Below are positions 52,542 through 62,145 of a stretch of 64,000 nucleotides of DNA, piece by piece. Positions within the stretch are counted from its first letter, which is position 1, and each line of letters begins with the position of its first letter. The notes beneath the pieces are model-generated. The model did not search any database. It was not told the DNA's origin and saw nothing but the letters and a program-made list of their open reading frames with translations. Made by a program: the position numbers and the translations under genes. Origin of the DNA: Providencia rettgeri (GTDB taxonomy: Bacteria; Pseudomonadota; Gammaproteobacteria; Enterobacterales; Enterobacteriaceae); contig NZ_CP096258.1 of NCBI RefSeq assembly GCF_023205015.1, positions 3,162,001-3,226,000 of the forward strand, written 5' to 3'.

Positions 52542-55028
52542 TTACACCTTTTCCAGTTTAACGGCACATTTTTTGTAATCCGTTTCTTTTGAAAGCGGAT
52601 CGGTTGCATCCAGTGTTAAGTTATTCACTAGCTGCGCAGCGTCAAAGAACGCCATGTAAACTAAGCCTTTTGGTGGTCTATTACGGCCACGAGTTTCAAC
52701 AATTGTGGTCACATCACCACGTCGTGAAACTACTTTGACTTTATCACCACGGCGTAAGCCTCTCTCTTTTGCATCAATTGGATGAATAAACACAAGAGAC
52801 TCAGGGAAAGCACGATGTAGTTCAGGAACACGACGTGTCATACTACCGGTGTGCCAATGTTCTAATACACGACCTGTTGATAGCCATAAGTCATATTCTT
52901 TATCTGGCGATTCCGCAGCAGGCTCAAATGGCAGCGCAAAAATTACTGCTTTACCATCGGGTTTACCGTAGAATTGATAACCCGCGCCAGCCTTGACGTA
53001 AGGGTCATTTCCTTCGCTATAACGCCACTGAGTCTCTTTGCCATCAACCACTGGCCAACGGATCCCGCGTGCTTTGTGATAGTCATCAAAATCAGCCAAG
53101 TCATGACCATGACCGCGACCAAAGCCCGCGTACTCTTCGAATAACCCTTTTTGTAAGTAGAAACCTAACTCACGTGATTCATCGTTAAGTTGGTCTTCCG
53201 CCAACTCGCTCACAGGGAACTTTGTCACCGCTTGGTTAGCAAATAGCACGTCATACAACGTTTTACCGCGCAATTCAGGTTTTTTCGCGAGTAACTCTTC
53301 AGGCCACACTTCATCCGTTGTAAAGCGTTTAGAAAACAACACCATCTGCATTAAGTCAGATTTCGCTTCACCTGGAGCTTTAACTTGCTGGCGCCAAAAT
53401 TGGGTACGACGTTCTGCGTTACCGTAAGCGCCTTCTTTTTCTACCCACATTGCCGTCGGTAAAATCAAGTCAGCGGCTAACGCACTGACCGTTGGATAGG
53501 GGTCAGAAACCACAATAAAGTTGCGAGGGTCACGCCAACCCGGCATGCGTTCTTCATTGATATTTGGGCCAGCTTGCATATTGTTGTTACACATAACCCA
53601 GTAGAAATTCAATTTACCGTCTTTTAGAGCACGGTCTTGGGCAACGGCGTGTAAACCCACTTTTTCAGGGATGGTCCCAGCAGGTAGTCCCCAAACGCCT
53701 TCTACTTTCTCGCGGTGTTTTTCATTAGTCACCACCATGTCCGCAGGTAAACGGTGCGAGAACGTACCTACTTCACGAGCTGTACCACACGCTGATGGCT
53801 GGCCTGTTAATGAGAACGGCCCACAACCCGGTTGAGAAATTTTCCCTGTCAGTAAGTGCAGGTTATACGCTAAGTTATTCGCCCAAACACCACGAGTGTG
53901 CTGGTTAAAGCCCATGGTCCAATAAGAAACCACTTTGGTTTTAGGATCGGCGTAAAGTTTCGCTAACTCTTCTAACTGATCTTTTGGAACACCCGTCATT
54001 TCTGCGGTTTTATCTAAGGTATATTCTGCAACAAAGGCTTTATATTCATCCCACGTCATTGGCTCAGACGCATCAGAGCCCGCATTTTTCGCATTTTGTT
54101 CGAGTGGATGAGTTGGACGTAATCCATAACCGATATCTGTTGCACCACGACGTAAATTCACATGTTTATCGAGGAATTCCTGATTAACTGCATTATTTTG
54201 AATGATATAGTTTGCAATATAGTTCAGGATCACTAAGTCAGATTGTGGTGTAAAGACGATGCCGTTGTCCGCTAATTCAAAGCTACGGTGTTTGAAAGTC
54301 GATAACACCGCAACACGTACTTCAGGGTTAGACAGACGACGGTTGGTGATACGAGACCACAAGATTGGGTGCATTTCTGCCATGTTTGAGCCCCACAGAA
54401 CGAAAGCATCTGCGTGCTCAATATCATCATAACAACCCATTGGTTCATCCATACCGAAAGTACGCATGAAACCGACTACCGCTGACGCCATACAGTGGCG
54501 CGCGTTCGGGTCTAAGTTGTTAGAACGAAAACCACCTTTAAACAGTTTTGATGCCGCATAGCCCTCCCAAACTGTCCACTGGCCCGAACCGAACATACCG
54601 ATCCCTTCAGGGCCTTTTTCTTTTAATGTGGTTTTGACTTTTTCTTCCATAACATCAAAAGCTTGTTCCCACGTGATCGGTGTGAACTCCCCATTTTTGT
54701 CATATTCACCGTCTTTCATACGCAACATTGGCTGCGTTAAACGGTCTTTTCCGTACATGATTTTCGGTAAGAAATACCCTTTGATACAGTTTAGACCACG
54801 GTTTACAGGCGCTTCAGGGTCACCTTGGCTGGCCACGATGCGACCATTTTGAGTTCCCACCAATACCCCACAGCCTGTACCACAAAAACGGCAAGGGGCT
54901 TTGTCCCATTTAATACTTTCTTGTTGGCCAACCACTGCTTTCGCAATGCTAGGTGCGCCAATACCTGCCGCCGCAGCAGCGGCCGCTATCGCATTGGCTT
55001 TCATAAAGCTACGACGACTGAGTTTCAT
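52542..55028 (-). CDS. napA: periplasmic nitrate reductase catalytic subunit NapA
   Basis: An 828-aa molybdoenzyme, the same length as E. coli NapA. The twin-arginine signal is SRRSFMK. Cys46, Cys49, Cys53 and Cys81 bind the 4Fe-4S cluster, and the Cys of NARHCMAS ligates molybdenum of the bis-MGD cofactor. It reduces nitrate to nitrite in the periplasm. The ATG at 55028 follows GAGGAAG; it overlaps napD by 20 bases. Confidence 0.98.
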   Translation of the reverse strand: MKLSRRSFMKANAIAAAAAAAGIGAPSIAKAVVGQQESIKWDKAPCRFCGTGCGVLVGTQNGRIVASQGDPEAPVNRGLNCIKGYFLPKIMYGKDRLTQPMLRMKDGEYDKNGEFTPITWEQAFDVMEEKVKTTLKEKGPEGIGMFGSGQWTVWEGYAASKLFKGGFRSNNLDPNARHCMASAVVGFMRTFGMDEPMGCYDDIEHADAFVLWGSNMAEMHPILWSRITNRRLSNPEVRVAVLSTFKHRSFELADNGIVFTPQSDLVILNYIANYIIQNNAVNQEFLDKHVNLRRGATDIGYGLRPTHPLEQNAKNAGSDASEPMTWDEYKAFVAEYTLDKTAEMTGVPKDQLEELAKLYADPKTKVVSYWTMGFNQHTRGVWANNLAYNLHLLTGKISQPGCGPFSLTGQPSACGTAREVGTFSHRLPADMVVTNEKHREKVEGVWGLPAGTIPEKVGLHAVAQDRALKDGKLNFYWVMCNNNMQAGPNINEERMPGWRDPRNFIVVSDPYPTVSALAADLILPTAMWVEKEGAYGNAERRTQFWRQQVKAPGEAKSDLMQMVLFSKRFTTDEVWPEELLAKKPELRGKTLYDVLFANQAVTKFPVSELAEDQLNDESRELGFYLQKGLFEEYAGFGRGHGHDLADFDDYHKARGIRWPVVDGKETQWRYSEGNDPYVKAGAGYQFYGKPDGKAVIFALPFEPAAESPDKEYDLWLSTGRVLEHWHTGSMTRRVPELHRAFPESLVFIHPIDAKERGLRRGDKVKVVSRRGDVTTIVETRGRNRPPKGLVYMAFFDAAQLVNNLTLDATDPLSKETDYKKCAVKLEKV

Positions 55029-55287
55029 AATCTTCCTCACCTTGCTCTTCCTGCTGGTGGTAAACCAGCGAAACATCTAGTACGCCGTCAATATCGCGTA
55101 CTAGATCAATAGTATCTAACAACGTTCTACTACCTTGCCCTTCAACAACCACAATCAGTTTTCCATTTTCCGGGGCGCTTATCGCCACTTCACAATGAGA
55201 AAGCTGATTTATTTCTTCGGCCACAGTAGACAGCCGCTCACTTTTTACTTGTACGATTAAACTGCACACTTGATAGTTACTGTGCAT
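55009..55287 (-). CDS. napD: NapA signal-peptide chaperone NapD
   Basis: A 92-aa cytoplasmic chaperone that binds the NapA twin-arginine signal until cofactor insertion is complete. The start QVCSLIVQVKSERL and the end VSLVYHQQEEQGEE match E. coli NapD closely. The ATG at 55287 has GGAG 8 bases upstream; earlier in-frame ATGs are less well placed. It overlaps napF by 11 bases. Confidence 0.95.
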   Translation of the reverse strand: MHSNYQVCSLIVQVKSERLSTVAEEINQLSHCEVAISAPENGKLIVVVEGQGSRTLLDTIDLVRDIDGVLDVSLVYHQQEEQGEEDYETQSS

Positions 55288-55768
55288 GTTCATGCTCCAC
55301 GGTAATGGCTGAAACTGGGCAACCTGCGACGCAAGCACCACAGCCTGTACAACCTGGTGTTTCTACTTTTGGCTGGTATATACCCGCCATTGACGGACGA
55401 AAAGAGATAACTTCAGGCTCACAACTGTCTTGGCAACGACGACATTCAATCGAAAGATAAGCAAGACAATTTTGGCCAATCGAAATTGAGATATCCCAAG
55501 GTTGGGAATGTTTTGGTAGGAAAATAGGTTCTGAACAGGCTGTTGCACATGCATAGCAAAAGGTGCATTCACCACGCTTAAAATCAACAACAGGGTAGCC
55601 CCCGGCTCCTGGTTGGATAATTGCCGTTTCGCAACTCTCAACGCAGGCATTGCAACGGGTACACAATTCAATAAATTGCGTTTCACTACCACTCCATGGC
55701 GGCCGAACCACTGGAGCCGCGCTGCGCCACGCACCAGTTAATACTCCCCGACGGGTGAGATCAACCAT
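55277..55768 (-). CDS. napF: ferredoxin-type protein NapF
   Basis: A 163-aa cytoplasmic protein with 4Fe-4S motifs (CTRCNACVESC, CTFCYACATAC, CTGCGACVAGCP) plus the CRRCQDSCEP segment, as in E. coli NapF (164 aa). It helps insert the NapA iron-sulfur cluster. The ATG at 55768 follows AAGGAAA; the long in-frame extension upstream is not homologous. It is the first gene of napFDAGHBC. Confidence 0.95.
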   Translation of the reverse strand: MVDLTRRGVLTGAWRSAAPVVRPPWSGSETQFIELCTRCNACVESCETAIIQPGAGGYPVVDFKRGECTFCYACATACSEPIFLPKHSQPWDISISIGQNCLAYLSIECRRCQDSCEPEVISFRPSMAGIYQPKVETPGCTGCGACVAGCPVSAITVEHEHAQ

Positions 55769-55876
55769 GTTTTTTTCCTTTACATTGCCAACAAAAAAAC
55801 TAAAACGTATTGATAAACCGCATTTTTTATATGTGTATTTATGAGAAATATTAACGATAGCAGCTATAAAAATACA

Positions 55877-55892
55877 TACTACCAAGTAGGTA
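55877..55892 (-). promoter_or_regulatory. NarP-type 7-2-7 site near napF
   Basis: TACTACC-AA-GTAGGTA is an inverted pair of heptamers close to TACYYMT with 2-base spacing. It is centred about 116 bases upstream of the napF ATG. NarP activation of nap is known in E. coli. Confidence 0.5.
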
Positions 55893-56079
55893 AAAGAGGT
55901 AATTCCCCGTATACGACTAGAAATAACCAGGTTTACGCTATTTGCTGTGCATAACCTTAAAACAGCCTTAAAATGATAAAGGAATAGGGGTTTTTAATTA
56001 TTTATTAACATTTTTTTAATGTGGATTATTAATTTAAACTCAATTTTTAATTTTTTAAATTATAACACCAACCAAAAAC

Positions 56080-56095
56080 TACCACTAAAGTGGTA
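56080..56095. promoter_or_regulatory. perfect NarL/NarP 7-2-7 palindrome
   Basis: TACCACT-AA-AGTGGTA is an exact match to the NarL/NarP inverted heptamer consensus. It lies 312 bases before napF and 480 bases before nrfA, unusually far from both. Confidence 0.65.
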
Positions 56096-56379
56096 TGTGC
56101 AATGTCATTTATCAAAAAAATATATGCATTTTTTTTGATATTAAACAATTTTTATTTATTACTTTATTTTAAAAATAACCAAAAAATATTAAAAATGAAA
56201 AAACTACTTATAAATCAATTAAATAAAAAACCGAGAATAAATAACAAGAAAGGAGAATATAGCCAATTAGTTATTAAAATTAACAGTTTGAAACTATTAA
56301 AAAACAACCATATCAATTTGCGATAATACCCATTTTTTATTATTTCATCACATTCTATTTCCTTATTCCAAATTAACTC

Positions 56380-56393
56380 TTGATCAAAAACAA
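56380..56393 (+). promoter_or_regulatory. FNR-like site upstream of nrfA
   Basis: TTGATCAAAAACAA matches TTGAT-N4-ATCAA at 9 of 10 positions, 182 bases before the nrfA ATG. FNR activation of nrf is established in E. coli. Confidence 0.55.
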
Positions 56394-56574
56394 TATTTTT
56401 AGTGTGGTTTTTTGTTACACATATAAATTGGCAATGTCTTGATAGTATCTGTGCGCTTACTATCAAACCTAAATAACAAAAAGATACCCAAAATAGTTCG
56501 AGTCACAGGTCACAATATAACAATAACTCGAAAAATGAAGGGATGACTGGCTAAAATTACTCGAGGCCCTTTTT

Positions 56575-58008
56575 ATGGCAAACTTAAGAAATAATGCACT
56601 ATGCTTATTGAGTCTGGTTGCAGGAATATTTCTCTTTACCTCTGTTCATGCCCAAACTCCTACCAAAGATAGTACATCCACTATTAACGCTCGAAATGAA
56701 ACTTTCGAAGCTGCTCACCCTGATCAATACCACTCTTGGAGAGCGACATCTGAGCAGTCAAACCGCGAAGATGCCTTAGCGGAAGACCCTCGCTTAGTCG
56801 TGCTGTGGGCTGGATACCCGTTCTCACGCGACTACAACAAACCACGTGGCCACGCTTATGCCATTATCGACGTCCGTGAAACCTTACGAACTGGAGCGCC
56901 TAAAGATGCTCAAGATGGCCCACTCCCGATGGCATGTTGGAGCTGTAAAAGTCCCGATGTGGCTAGGCTAATCCAAGAACATGGCGAAGACGGCTATTTC
57001 GAAGGTAAATGGGCAAAAGGTGGCCCTGAAGTGGTTAATGTTTTAGGCTGCGCGGATTGCCATAAAACAGATTCTGCAGATTTTGCAAAAGGCAAACCAG
57101 AGCTAACGCTCTCTCGCCCTTATGCAGAGCGTGCAATGGAAACGATTGGCAAACCGTTTGATAAAGCCAGCCGATTCGACCAACAGTCCATGGTATGTGG
57201 CCAATGCCACGTGGAATATTATTTCTCTGGCGATAAAAAGTCTGTGAAATTTCCATGGGATAACGGTACCAAAGTCGAAGAGATGGAAGTTTACTACGAC
57301 AATATAGGTTTCTCTGACTGGACCAACTCATTGTCGAAAGCCCCGATGCTGAAAGCCCAACACCCTGAATATGAGACTTGGAGCGCAGGTATTCATGGCA
57401 AAAATAATGTGACCTGTATTGATTGCCATATGCCGAAACTGCAAAACGAAAAAGGCGAACTGTATACCAGCCATAAAATTGGTAACCCATTCGACAATTT
57501 CGAACAAACTTGTAGCACTTGCCATACCCAAAGCAAACAACAGCTGCAAGATGTTGTTGCTGAACGTAAAGTCGCTATTCAAGAGATGAAAATCAAAGCG
57601 GAAGACCAATTAGTTCGTGCTCACTTTGAAGCGAAAGCCGCATGGGATGCAGGCGCAACAGAAGATGAAATGAAACCAATCTTAACGGATATTCGTCATG
57701 CCCAATGGCGCTGGGATTTAGCTATCGCTTCCCACGGTATTCATATGCATGCACCAGATGAAGGCTTGCGCATGTTAGGTGGTTCGATGGATAAAGCCGC
57801 AGATGCACGAACCAAACTCGCTCGTCTATTAGGTTCAAAAGGCATCACCCATGAAATTGCCATTCCAGATATTTCAACCAAGGAAAAAGCACAACAAGCT
57901 ATCGGTTTAGATATGCAAAAAATCAATGCGGAGAAACAAGAGTTCTTAAAAACTGTGGTTCCGCAGTGGGATGACCAAGCTCGTAAAAATGACCTATTAG
58001 CCAAATAA
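56575..58008 (+). CDS. nrfA: ammonia-forming cytochrome c nitrite reductase NrfA
   Basis: A 477-aa pentaheme enzyme of the periplasm. The signal peptide ends at VHA (residue 26). The active-site heme motif CWSCK (121-125) has the special Lys ligand, and four CXXCH sites follow (CADCH, CGQCH, CIDCH, CSTCH). It reduces nitrite to ammonium in six-electron steps and also NO and hydroxylamine. It heads nrfABCDE(FG). Confidence 0.98.
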   Translation: MANLRNNALCLLSLVAGIFLFTSVHAQTPTKDSTSTINARNETFEAAHPDQYHSWRATSEQSNREDALAEDPRLVVLWAGYPFSRDYNKPRGHAYAIIDVRETLRTGAPKDAQDGPLPMACWSCKSPDVARLIQEHGEDGYFEGKWAKGGPEVVNVLGCADCHKTDSADFAKGKPELTLSRPYAERAMETIGKPFDKASRFDQQSMVCGQCHVEYYFSGDKKSVKFPWDNGTKVEEMEVYYDNIGFSDWTNSLSKAPMLKAQHPEYETWSAGIHGKNNVTCIDCHMPKLQNEKGELYTSHKIGNPFDNFEQTCSTCHTQSKQQLQDVVAERKVAIQEMKIKAEDQLVRAHFEAKAAWDAGATEDEMKPILTDIRHAQWRWDLAIASHGIHMHAPDEGLRMLGGSMDKAADARTKLARLLGSKGITHEIAIPDISTKEKAQQAIGLDMQKINAEKQEFLKTVVPQWDDQARKNDLLAK

Positions 58009-58055
58009 CCATGATTTGCCCCAAATGATGGGGCAATATAACCAATGGAGTGAAT

Positions 58056-58625
58056 ATGAGCGTACTACGTTCGTTATTAACTGCTGGGGTGCTGGCAACA
58101 GGCTTATTATGGGCAACAGCCGCATCCGCAACCCCACAAATGGCCCAAGAAAATGCAGAAGGCCGTTGGGTTGTTACACAGCAACGCAGTGCAGACAAAG
58201 CCTGCTTAGACTGTCATAAACCCGACAAAGAAGGCATGCATGGTACCCACTCAGAAGTGGTTAACCCTAACAATAATTTACCTGTGACTTGTACCAATTG
58301 CCACGGTAACCCAGGGCCAGATCACCGTGAAAGCGTCAAAGATGTTATGCGCTTTAACAACCCAATGTATACCGTCGAGCAACAAAACAGTGTCTGTCTA
58401 TCATGCCACTTGCCGGAACAACTGCAAAAAGCGTTCTGGCCTCATGATGTCCACGTCACCAAAGTAGCCTGCGCAAGTTGTCATGACCTTCATCCGAAAC
58501 AAGATACCATGAAGGTACTGACTGATAAGGGCAAAGTAAAAATCTGCGTCGATTGTCACTCAGATCAACGCAATAACCCTGATTTCAACCCAGCAGCGGT
58601 GAAATTGCGTAAGGAGCAGCCATGA
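58056..58625 (+). CDS. nrfB: pentaheme cytochrome c NrfB
   Basis: A 189-aa periplasmic cytochrome with a signal peptide (cleavage near ASA) and five CXXCH motifs (CLDCH, CTNCH, CLSCH, CASCH, CVDCH). It carries electrons from NrfCD to NrfA. The ATG at 58056 follows GGAG; the GTG at 58050 overlaps that site. It overlaps nrfC by 4 bases. Confidence 0.96.
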   Translation: MSVLRSLLTAGVLATGLLWATAASATPQMAQENAEGRWVVTQQRSADKACLDCHKPDKEGMHGTHSEVVNPNNNLPVTCTNCHGNPGPDHRESVKDVMRFNNPMYTVEQQNSVCLSCHLPEQLQKAFWPHDVHVTKVACASCHDLHPKQDTMKVLTDKGKVKICVDCHSDQRNNPDFNPAAVKLRKEQP

Positions 58626-59293
58626 GTTGTTCTCGTCGTCAATTCATTATCTACTCAGGAGCACTGGCGGCGGTAGGAGGAATAGCTAGCCATGCGCTAG
58701 CTAATACCATGAAAATAGATGGCGTTCGCTACGGCATGGTGCACGATGAAAATCTGTGCATCGGCTGTACGGCGTGTATGGATGCATGCCGAGAGGTTAA
58801 CCAAGTGCCGGAAGGTGTTTCGCGGCTAACCATCATCCGTAGTGAGCCTATTGGCCAGTTTCCTGATGTTAAATACCGTTTTTTTCGCCACTCCTGTCAA
58901 CATTGTGAAAGCGCCCCTTGCGTTGATGTTTGCCCTACTGGCGCCTCTTTTATCGATAAAACGACAGGGATTGTTGATGTAAATCCTGACTTATGTGTCG
59001 GCTGCCAATATTGTATTGCAGCCTGCCCTTATCGCGTCAGGTTTATTCACCCCATCAATAAAACCGCGGATAAATGCGATTTCTGCCGTAAAACGAATCT
59101 AAAACAGGGCAAACAGCCGGCTTGCGTCGAATCTTGCCCGACCAAAGCATTAACCTTTGGTAATTTAGATGATCCTAAGAGCGATATTTCGTTGATGCTA
59201 AAAGAAAAACCGACTTATCGATTCAAAATTGCACTCGGTACTCACCCCAAAATGTATCGGGTTCCGTTCAAATATGGGGAGGTTAGCCAATGA
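58622..59293 (+). CDS. nrfC: 4Fe-4S ferredoxin subunit NrfC
   Basis: A 223-aa protein with a twin-arginine-type signal (SRRQFIIYSG) and four 4Fe-4S cluster motifs (CIGCTACMDAC, CQHCESAPCVDVCP, CVGCQYCIAACP, CDFCRKTN with CVESCP). It links the quinol-oxidising NrfD to NrfB. It overlaps its neighbours by 4 bases. Confidence 0.96.
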   Translation: MSCSRRQFIIYSGALAAVGGIASHALANTMKIDGVRYGMVHDENLCIGCTACMDACREVNQVPEGVSRLTIIRSEPIGQFPDVKYRFFRHSCQHCESAPCVDVCPTGASFIDKTTGIVDVNPDLCVGCQYCIAACPYRVRFIHPINKTADKCDFCRKTNLKQGKQPACVESCPTKALTFGNLDDPKSDISLMLKEKPTYRFKIALGTHPKMYRVPFKYGEVSQ

Positions 59294-60246
59294 CAATAGC
59301 TTCTGCTTTCCATTTTGAATCCTTAGTGTGGGACTGGCCCATTGCAGTTTACTTATTCTTAATTGGCATTTCGGCGGGGCTTGTAGTGCTTGCGGTGCTT
59401 ATGCGTCAGTATTATCCCACTGCGGCTGGCAGTGATAGCACGCTCATGCGCACAACACTGATTTTGGCGCCGACCACGATCATCTTTGGGTTATTGATCT
59501 TAATTCTTCATTTGACGCGTCCATGGACGTTCTGGAAATTAATGTTTCATTACAGCCCAACTTCAGTGATGTCGATGGGGGTAATGTTATTCCAAGTGTA
59601 TATGGCAGTACTTGTTGTTTGGCTGGCTAAAATCTATGAAAAAGAGCTCATTGGTTTACAGCAAAAATGGCTACCAAAATTGACAATTATTCCTAGAGTA
59701 TTAAACCTGCTAAACCGTGCAGTGCGCTTTCTCGATATTGCAATGCTCGTATTGGCGGTTTTGCTTGGGGCCTATACCGGCTTTTTACTTTCAGCATTAA
59801 AGTCTTATCCATTCTTAAACAACCCATTATTACCGGCTTTATTCCTATTTTCAGGTATATCTTCAGGTATCGCGGTATCGTTAATGGCAATCGCATTGCG
59901 CTATCGTAAAAATATCCATAATACTGAAACCGCATTTTTACATCGTATCGAAGGCTTTGTAATTTGGTTGGAGATATTCCTATTAGCCGCTTTTTTTGTC
60001 GGGCTAGCATTAGGAGACGATGGAAAAATTCGATCATTAATTGCCGCATTAGGTGGTGGTTTCTGGACATGGTGGTTTTGGATTGGCGTTGTTGGGTTTG
60101 GTTTTATTATTCCTCTTTTATTCAAAAAATGGATGGATAAAGGACAAGGTGCGGTAAGAGTATTGATTATCAGTGGTGCAAGCTTACTGGGTGTCTTCTG
60201 CTTACGCTTCTTTGTGTTATACGCAGGGCAATTGACCGTTGCATAA
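59290..60246 (+). CDS. nrfD: membrane quinol dehydrogenase subunit NrfD
   Basis: A 318-aa protein with eight membrane helices of the NrfD/PsrC family. The first helix segment (WPIAVYLFLIGISAGLVVLAVL) is typical. It oxidises menaquinol and delivers electrons to NrfC. Confidence 0.95.
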   Translation: MTIASAFHFESLVWDWPIAVYLFLIGISAGLVVLAVLMRQYYPTAAGSDSTLMRTTLILAPTTIIFGLLILILHLTRPWTFWKLMFHYSPTSVMSMGVMLFQVYMAVLVVWLAKIYEKELIGLQQKWLPKLTIIPRVLNLLNRAVRFLDIAMLVLAVLLGAYTGFLLSALKSYPFLNNPLLPALFLFSGISSGIAVSLMAIALRYRKNIHNTETAFLHRIEGFVIWLEIFLLAAFFVGLALGDDGKIRSLIAALGGGFWTWWFWIGVVGFGFIIPLLFKKWMDKGQGAVRVLIISGASLLGVFCLRFFVLYAGQLTVA

Positions 60247-60270
60247 CTCACTCAATAATAAGGGTAATAA

Positions 60271-62145
60271 TTGGAACTAATACTCCCAGAAATTGGCTTT
60301 CTCTGTCTTACATTGGCACTGTGTATCGCCTGTTTTCAAGTATCATTCGGAGTTATTGGTTTTTTACGCCATATTCCGAGGCAAATGCCTCGGAATGCCC
60401 TTTGGACCTACTTGCAATTTCTTTTCTTACTCATTGCCTATTTCTGTTTAACCCTCAGTTTTATTCAAAGTGACTTTTCTGTCGTGTATGTGGCGCAGCA
60501 TAGTCACAGATTATCGCCACTGTATATTAAAATCGCGGCAGTATGGGGAGGCCATGAAGGGTCAATATTTCTTTGGTTGCTGTTTATCTCAGCTTGGAAT
60601 TGTCTGTTTGCATGGTGTTATCGCAAGCAAACTCACCCGGTATTTCCTCTCACATTAACCCTACTTGCTATTATTATTGCAGCATTATTACTGTTTATCG
60701 TCTTTTATTCCGACCCTTTTTTACGCATTTTCCCACCCGCTATTGAAGGGCGAGATCTCAACCCCATGCTGCAACATTGGGGGTTAATATTACACCCTCC
60801 GTTACTTTATTTAGGCTATAGCGGGTTAATGGTCGTCACTGCTTTAGCGCTTGCATCCACTCTCTATGGGCAATTTAATCACACTATTGCAAGGCTCTGT
60901 TGGCGCTTTGTCGTTCCGAGTTGGTGTATACTCACTTTGGGTATCACTTTAGGGTCATGGTGGGCATACAGCGAACTTGGTTGGGGAGGATGGTGGTTTT
61001 GGGACCCCGTTGAAAACGCGTCGCTACTACCATGGTTAAGTGCAACCGCGTTACTCCACAGCCTCAGCGTTACATATAAAACAGGTCATTATCGCCATTG
61101 GTCAATATTACTGGCGATCCTCACGTTTATTCTATCACTATTGGGCACGCTGATTGTCCGTTCAGGTATTTTAATGTCTGTCCATGCGTTTGCTTTGGAT
61201 AACGTTAGGGCTGTGCCCCTCTTTTTACTATTCAGTTTTCTAAGTTTCGGTGCTTTATGTCTATATGGCTGGAAAGCTAAAAACATTGATGATTCACCAA
61301 CCAATATTAATCGCCGTCAGCTTTACTTATTACTCACATTAATCCTATTTTCAACTGTATTATTTATTGTTCTGACGGGCACACTTTACCCGATGATTTA
61401 CACATTATTTGGTTGGGGAAAAATATCGGTTGGGGCACCTTATTTTAATCAAACATTATTACCATTTGGTATTTTGATGCTCATTATCATGGCTGTCAGT
61501 GCCATTTACCCACTGAACAAAACCCGCATTAAACCCCGGTGGCGTATTCTTTTAATCATACTTACCAGTATGTTATTAATCTTCTTCCTTTGGTCTGAAG
61601 GGCTTATTATCGCTCTTTCTTGCGGCTTTTTATTTGCAATTTTACTTATCTTTTGGCTACGTCCTATACATGCTATTCGACAACAATTCCCATCCCTTAT
61701 TGCTCATACAGGGGTTGTGATTTTTTCAGCTGGTATTGCCTTGTCAGTGGGTAGCCACCACGAAACCAGTGTTAATCTTTCTATTGGGCAATCTATTTCA
61801 CTCGCAGGTTATCAATTCCAATTCAACGAGTTGCAGCTTGATGCTAAATCTAACTACACAACCGAAAAAGCCATCATACAAATTAGCAAAGTGAATCAAC
61901 CGTTACACTCATTAATCACTGAACGCCGGTTTTATACTGCTCGGCAGCAATTAATGATTGAACCTGGTATATATTGGGGATGGCTACGTAACTGGTATGC
62001 AGTATTAGGTGAGAAAACAGGAACCAATAGCTATGCAATACGCTTTTACGTCCAAGATGGCATTCAATGGATTTGGGGCGGTGCGTTTGTGATGTGTTTT
62101 GGCCTATTAGTAAGCTGGATAAAAGTGAGGATAAAAAATGCTTAG
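60271..62145 (+). CDS. nrfE: heme lyase subunit NrfE
   Basis: A 624-aa CcmF homologue with about 15 helices and the same GWGGWWFWDPVENASLLPW and WGGHEGSIFLW motifs. With NrfF and NrfG it attaches the active-site heme to the CWSCK motif of NrfA. The start codon is TTG, supported by AAGGG 6 bases upstream. It overlaps the next gene by 8 bases. Confidence 0.95.
   Translation: MELILPEIGFLCLTLALCIACFQVSFGVIGFLRHIPRQMPRNALWTYLQFLFLLIAYFCLTLSFIQSDFSVVYVAQHSHRLSPLYIKIAAVWGGHEGSIFLWLLFISAWNCLFAWCYRKQTHPVFPLTLTLLAIIIAALLLFIVFYSDPFLRIFPPAIEGRDLNPMLQHWGLILHPPLLYLGYSGLMVVTALALASTLYGQFNHTIARLCWRFVVPSWCILTLGITLGSWWAYSELGWGGWWFWDPVENASLLPWLSATALLHSLSVTYKTGHYRHWSILLAILTFILSLLGTLIVRSGILMSVHAFALDNVRAVPLFLLFSFLSFGALCLYGWKAKNIDDSPTNINRRQLYLLLTLILFSTVLFIVLTGTLYPMIYTLFGWGKISVGAPYFNQTLLPFGILMLIIMAVSAIYPLNKTRIKPRWRILLIILTSMLLIFFLWSEGLIIALSCGFLFAILLIFWLRPIHAIRQQFPSLIAHTGVVIFSAGIALSVGSHHETSVNLSIGQSISLAGYQFQFNELQLDAKSNYTTEKAIIQISKVNQPLHSLITERRFYTARQQLMIEPGIYWGWLRNWYAVLGEKTGTNSYAIRFYVQDGIQWIWGGAFVMCFGLLVSWIKVRIKNA

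Larger units (their letters stand above)
55769..56574. other. divergent nap / nrf regulatory region
   Basis: About 800 very AT-rich bases between napF and nrfA. It holds two NarL/NarP-type palindromes and an FNR-like site. Frames of 78 and 83 codons in it are low-complexity and lack ribosome binding sites, so they are not called. Confidence 0.6.

Noticed and set aside
55769..55960. FNR site for the nap promoter
   Set aside because: Only a half-site (TTGAT near 55810) was found; not enough to call.
56090..56466. Two overlapping small frames (plus and minus) between napF and nrfA
   Set aside because: Lys/Asn/Ile/Leu-rich translations of AT-rich regulatory DNA without translation signals.
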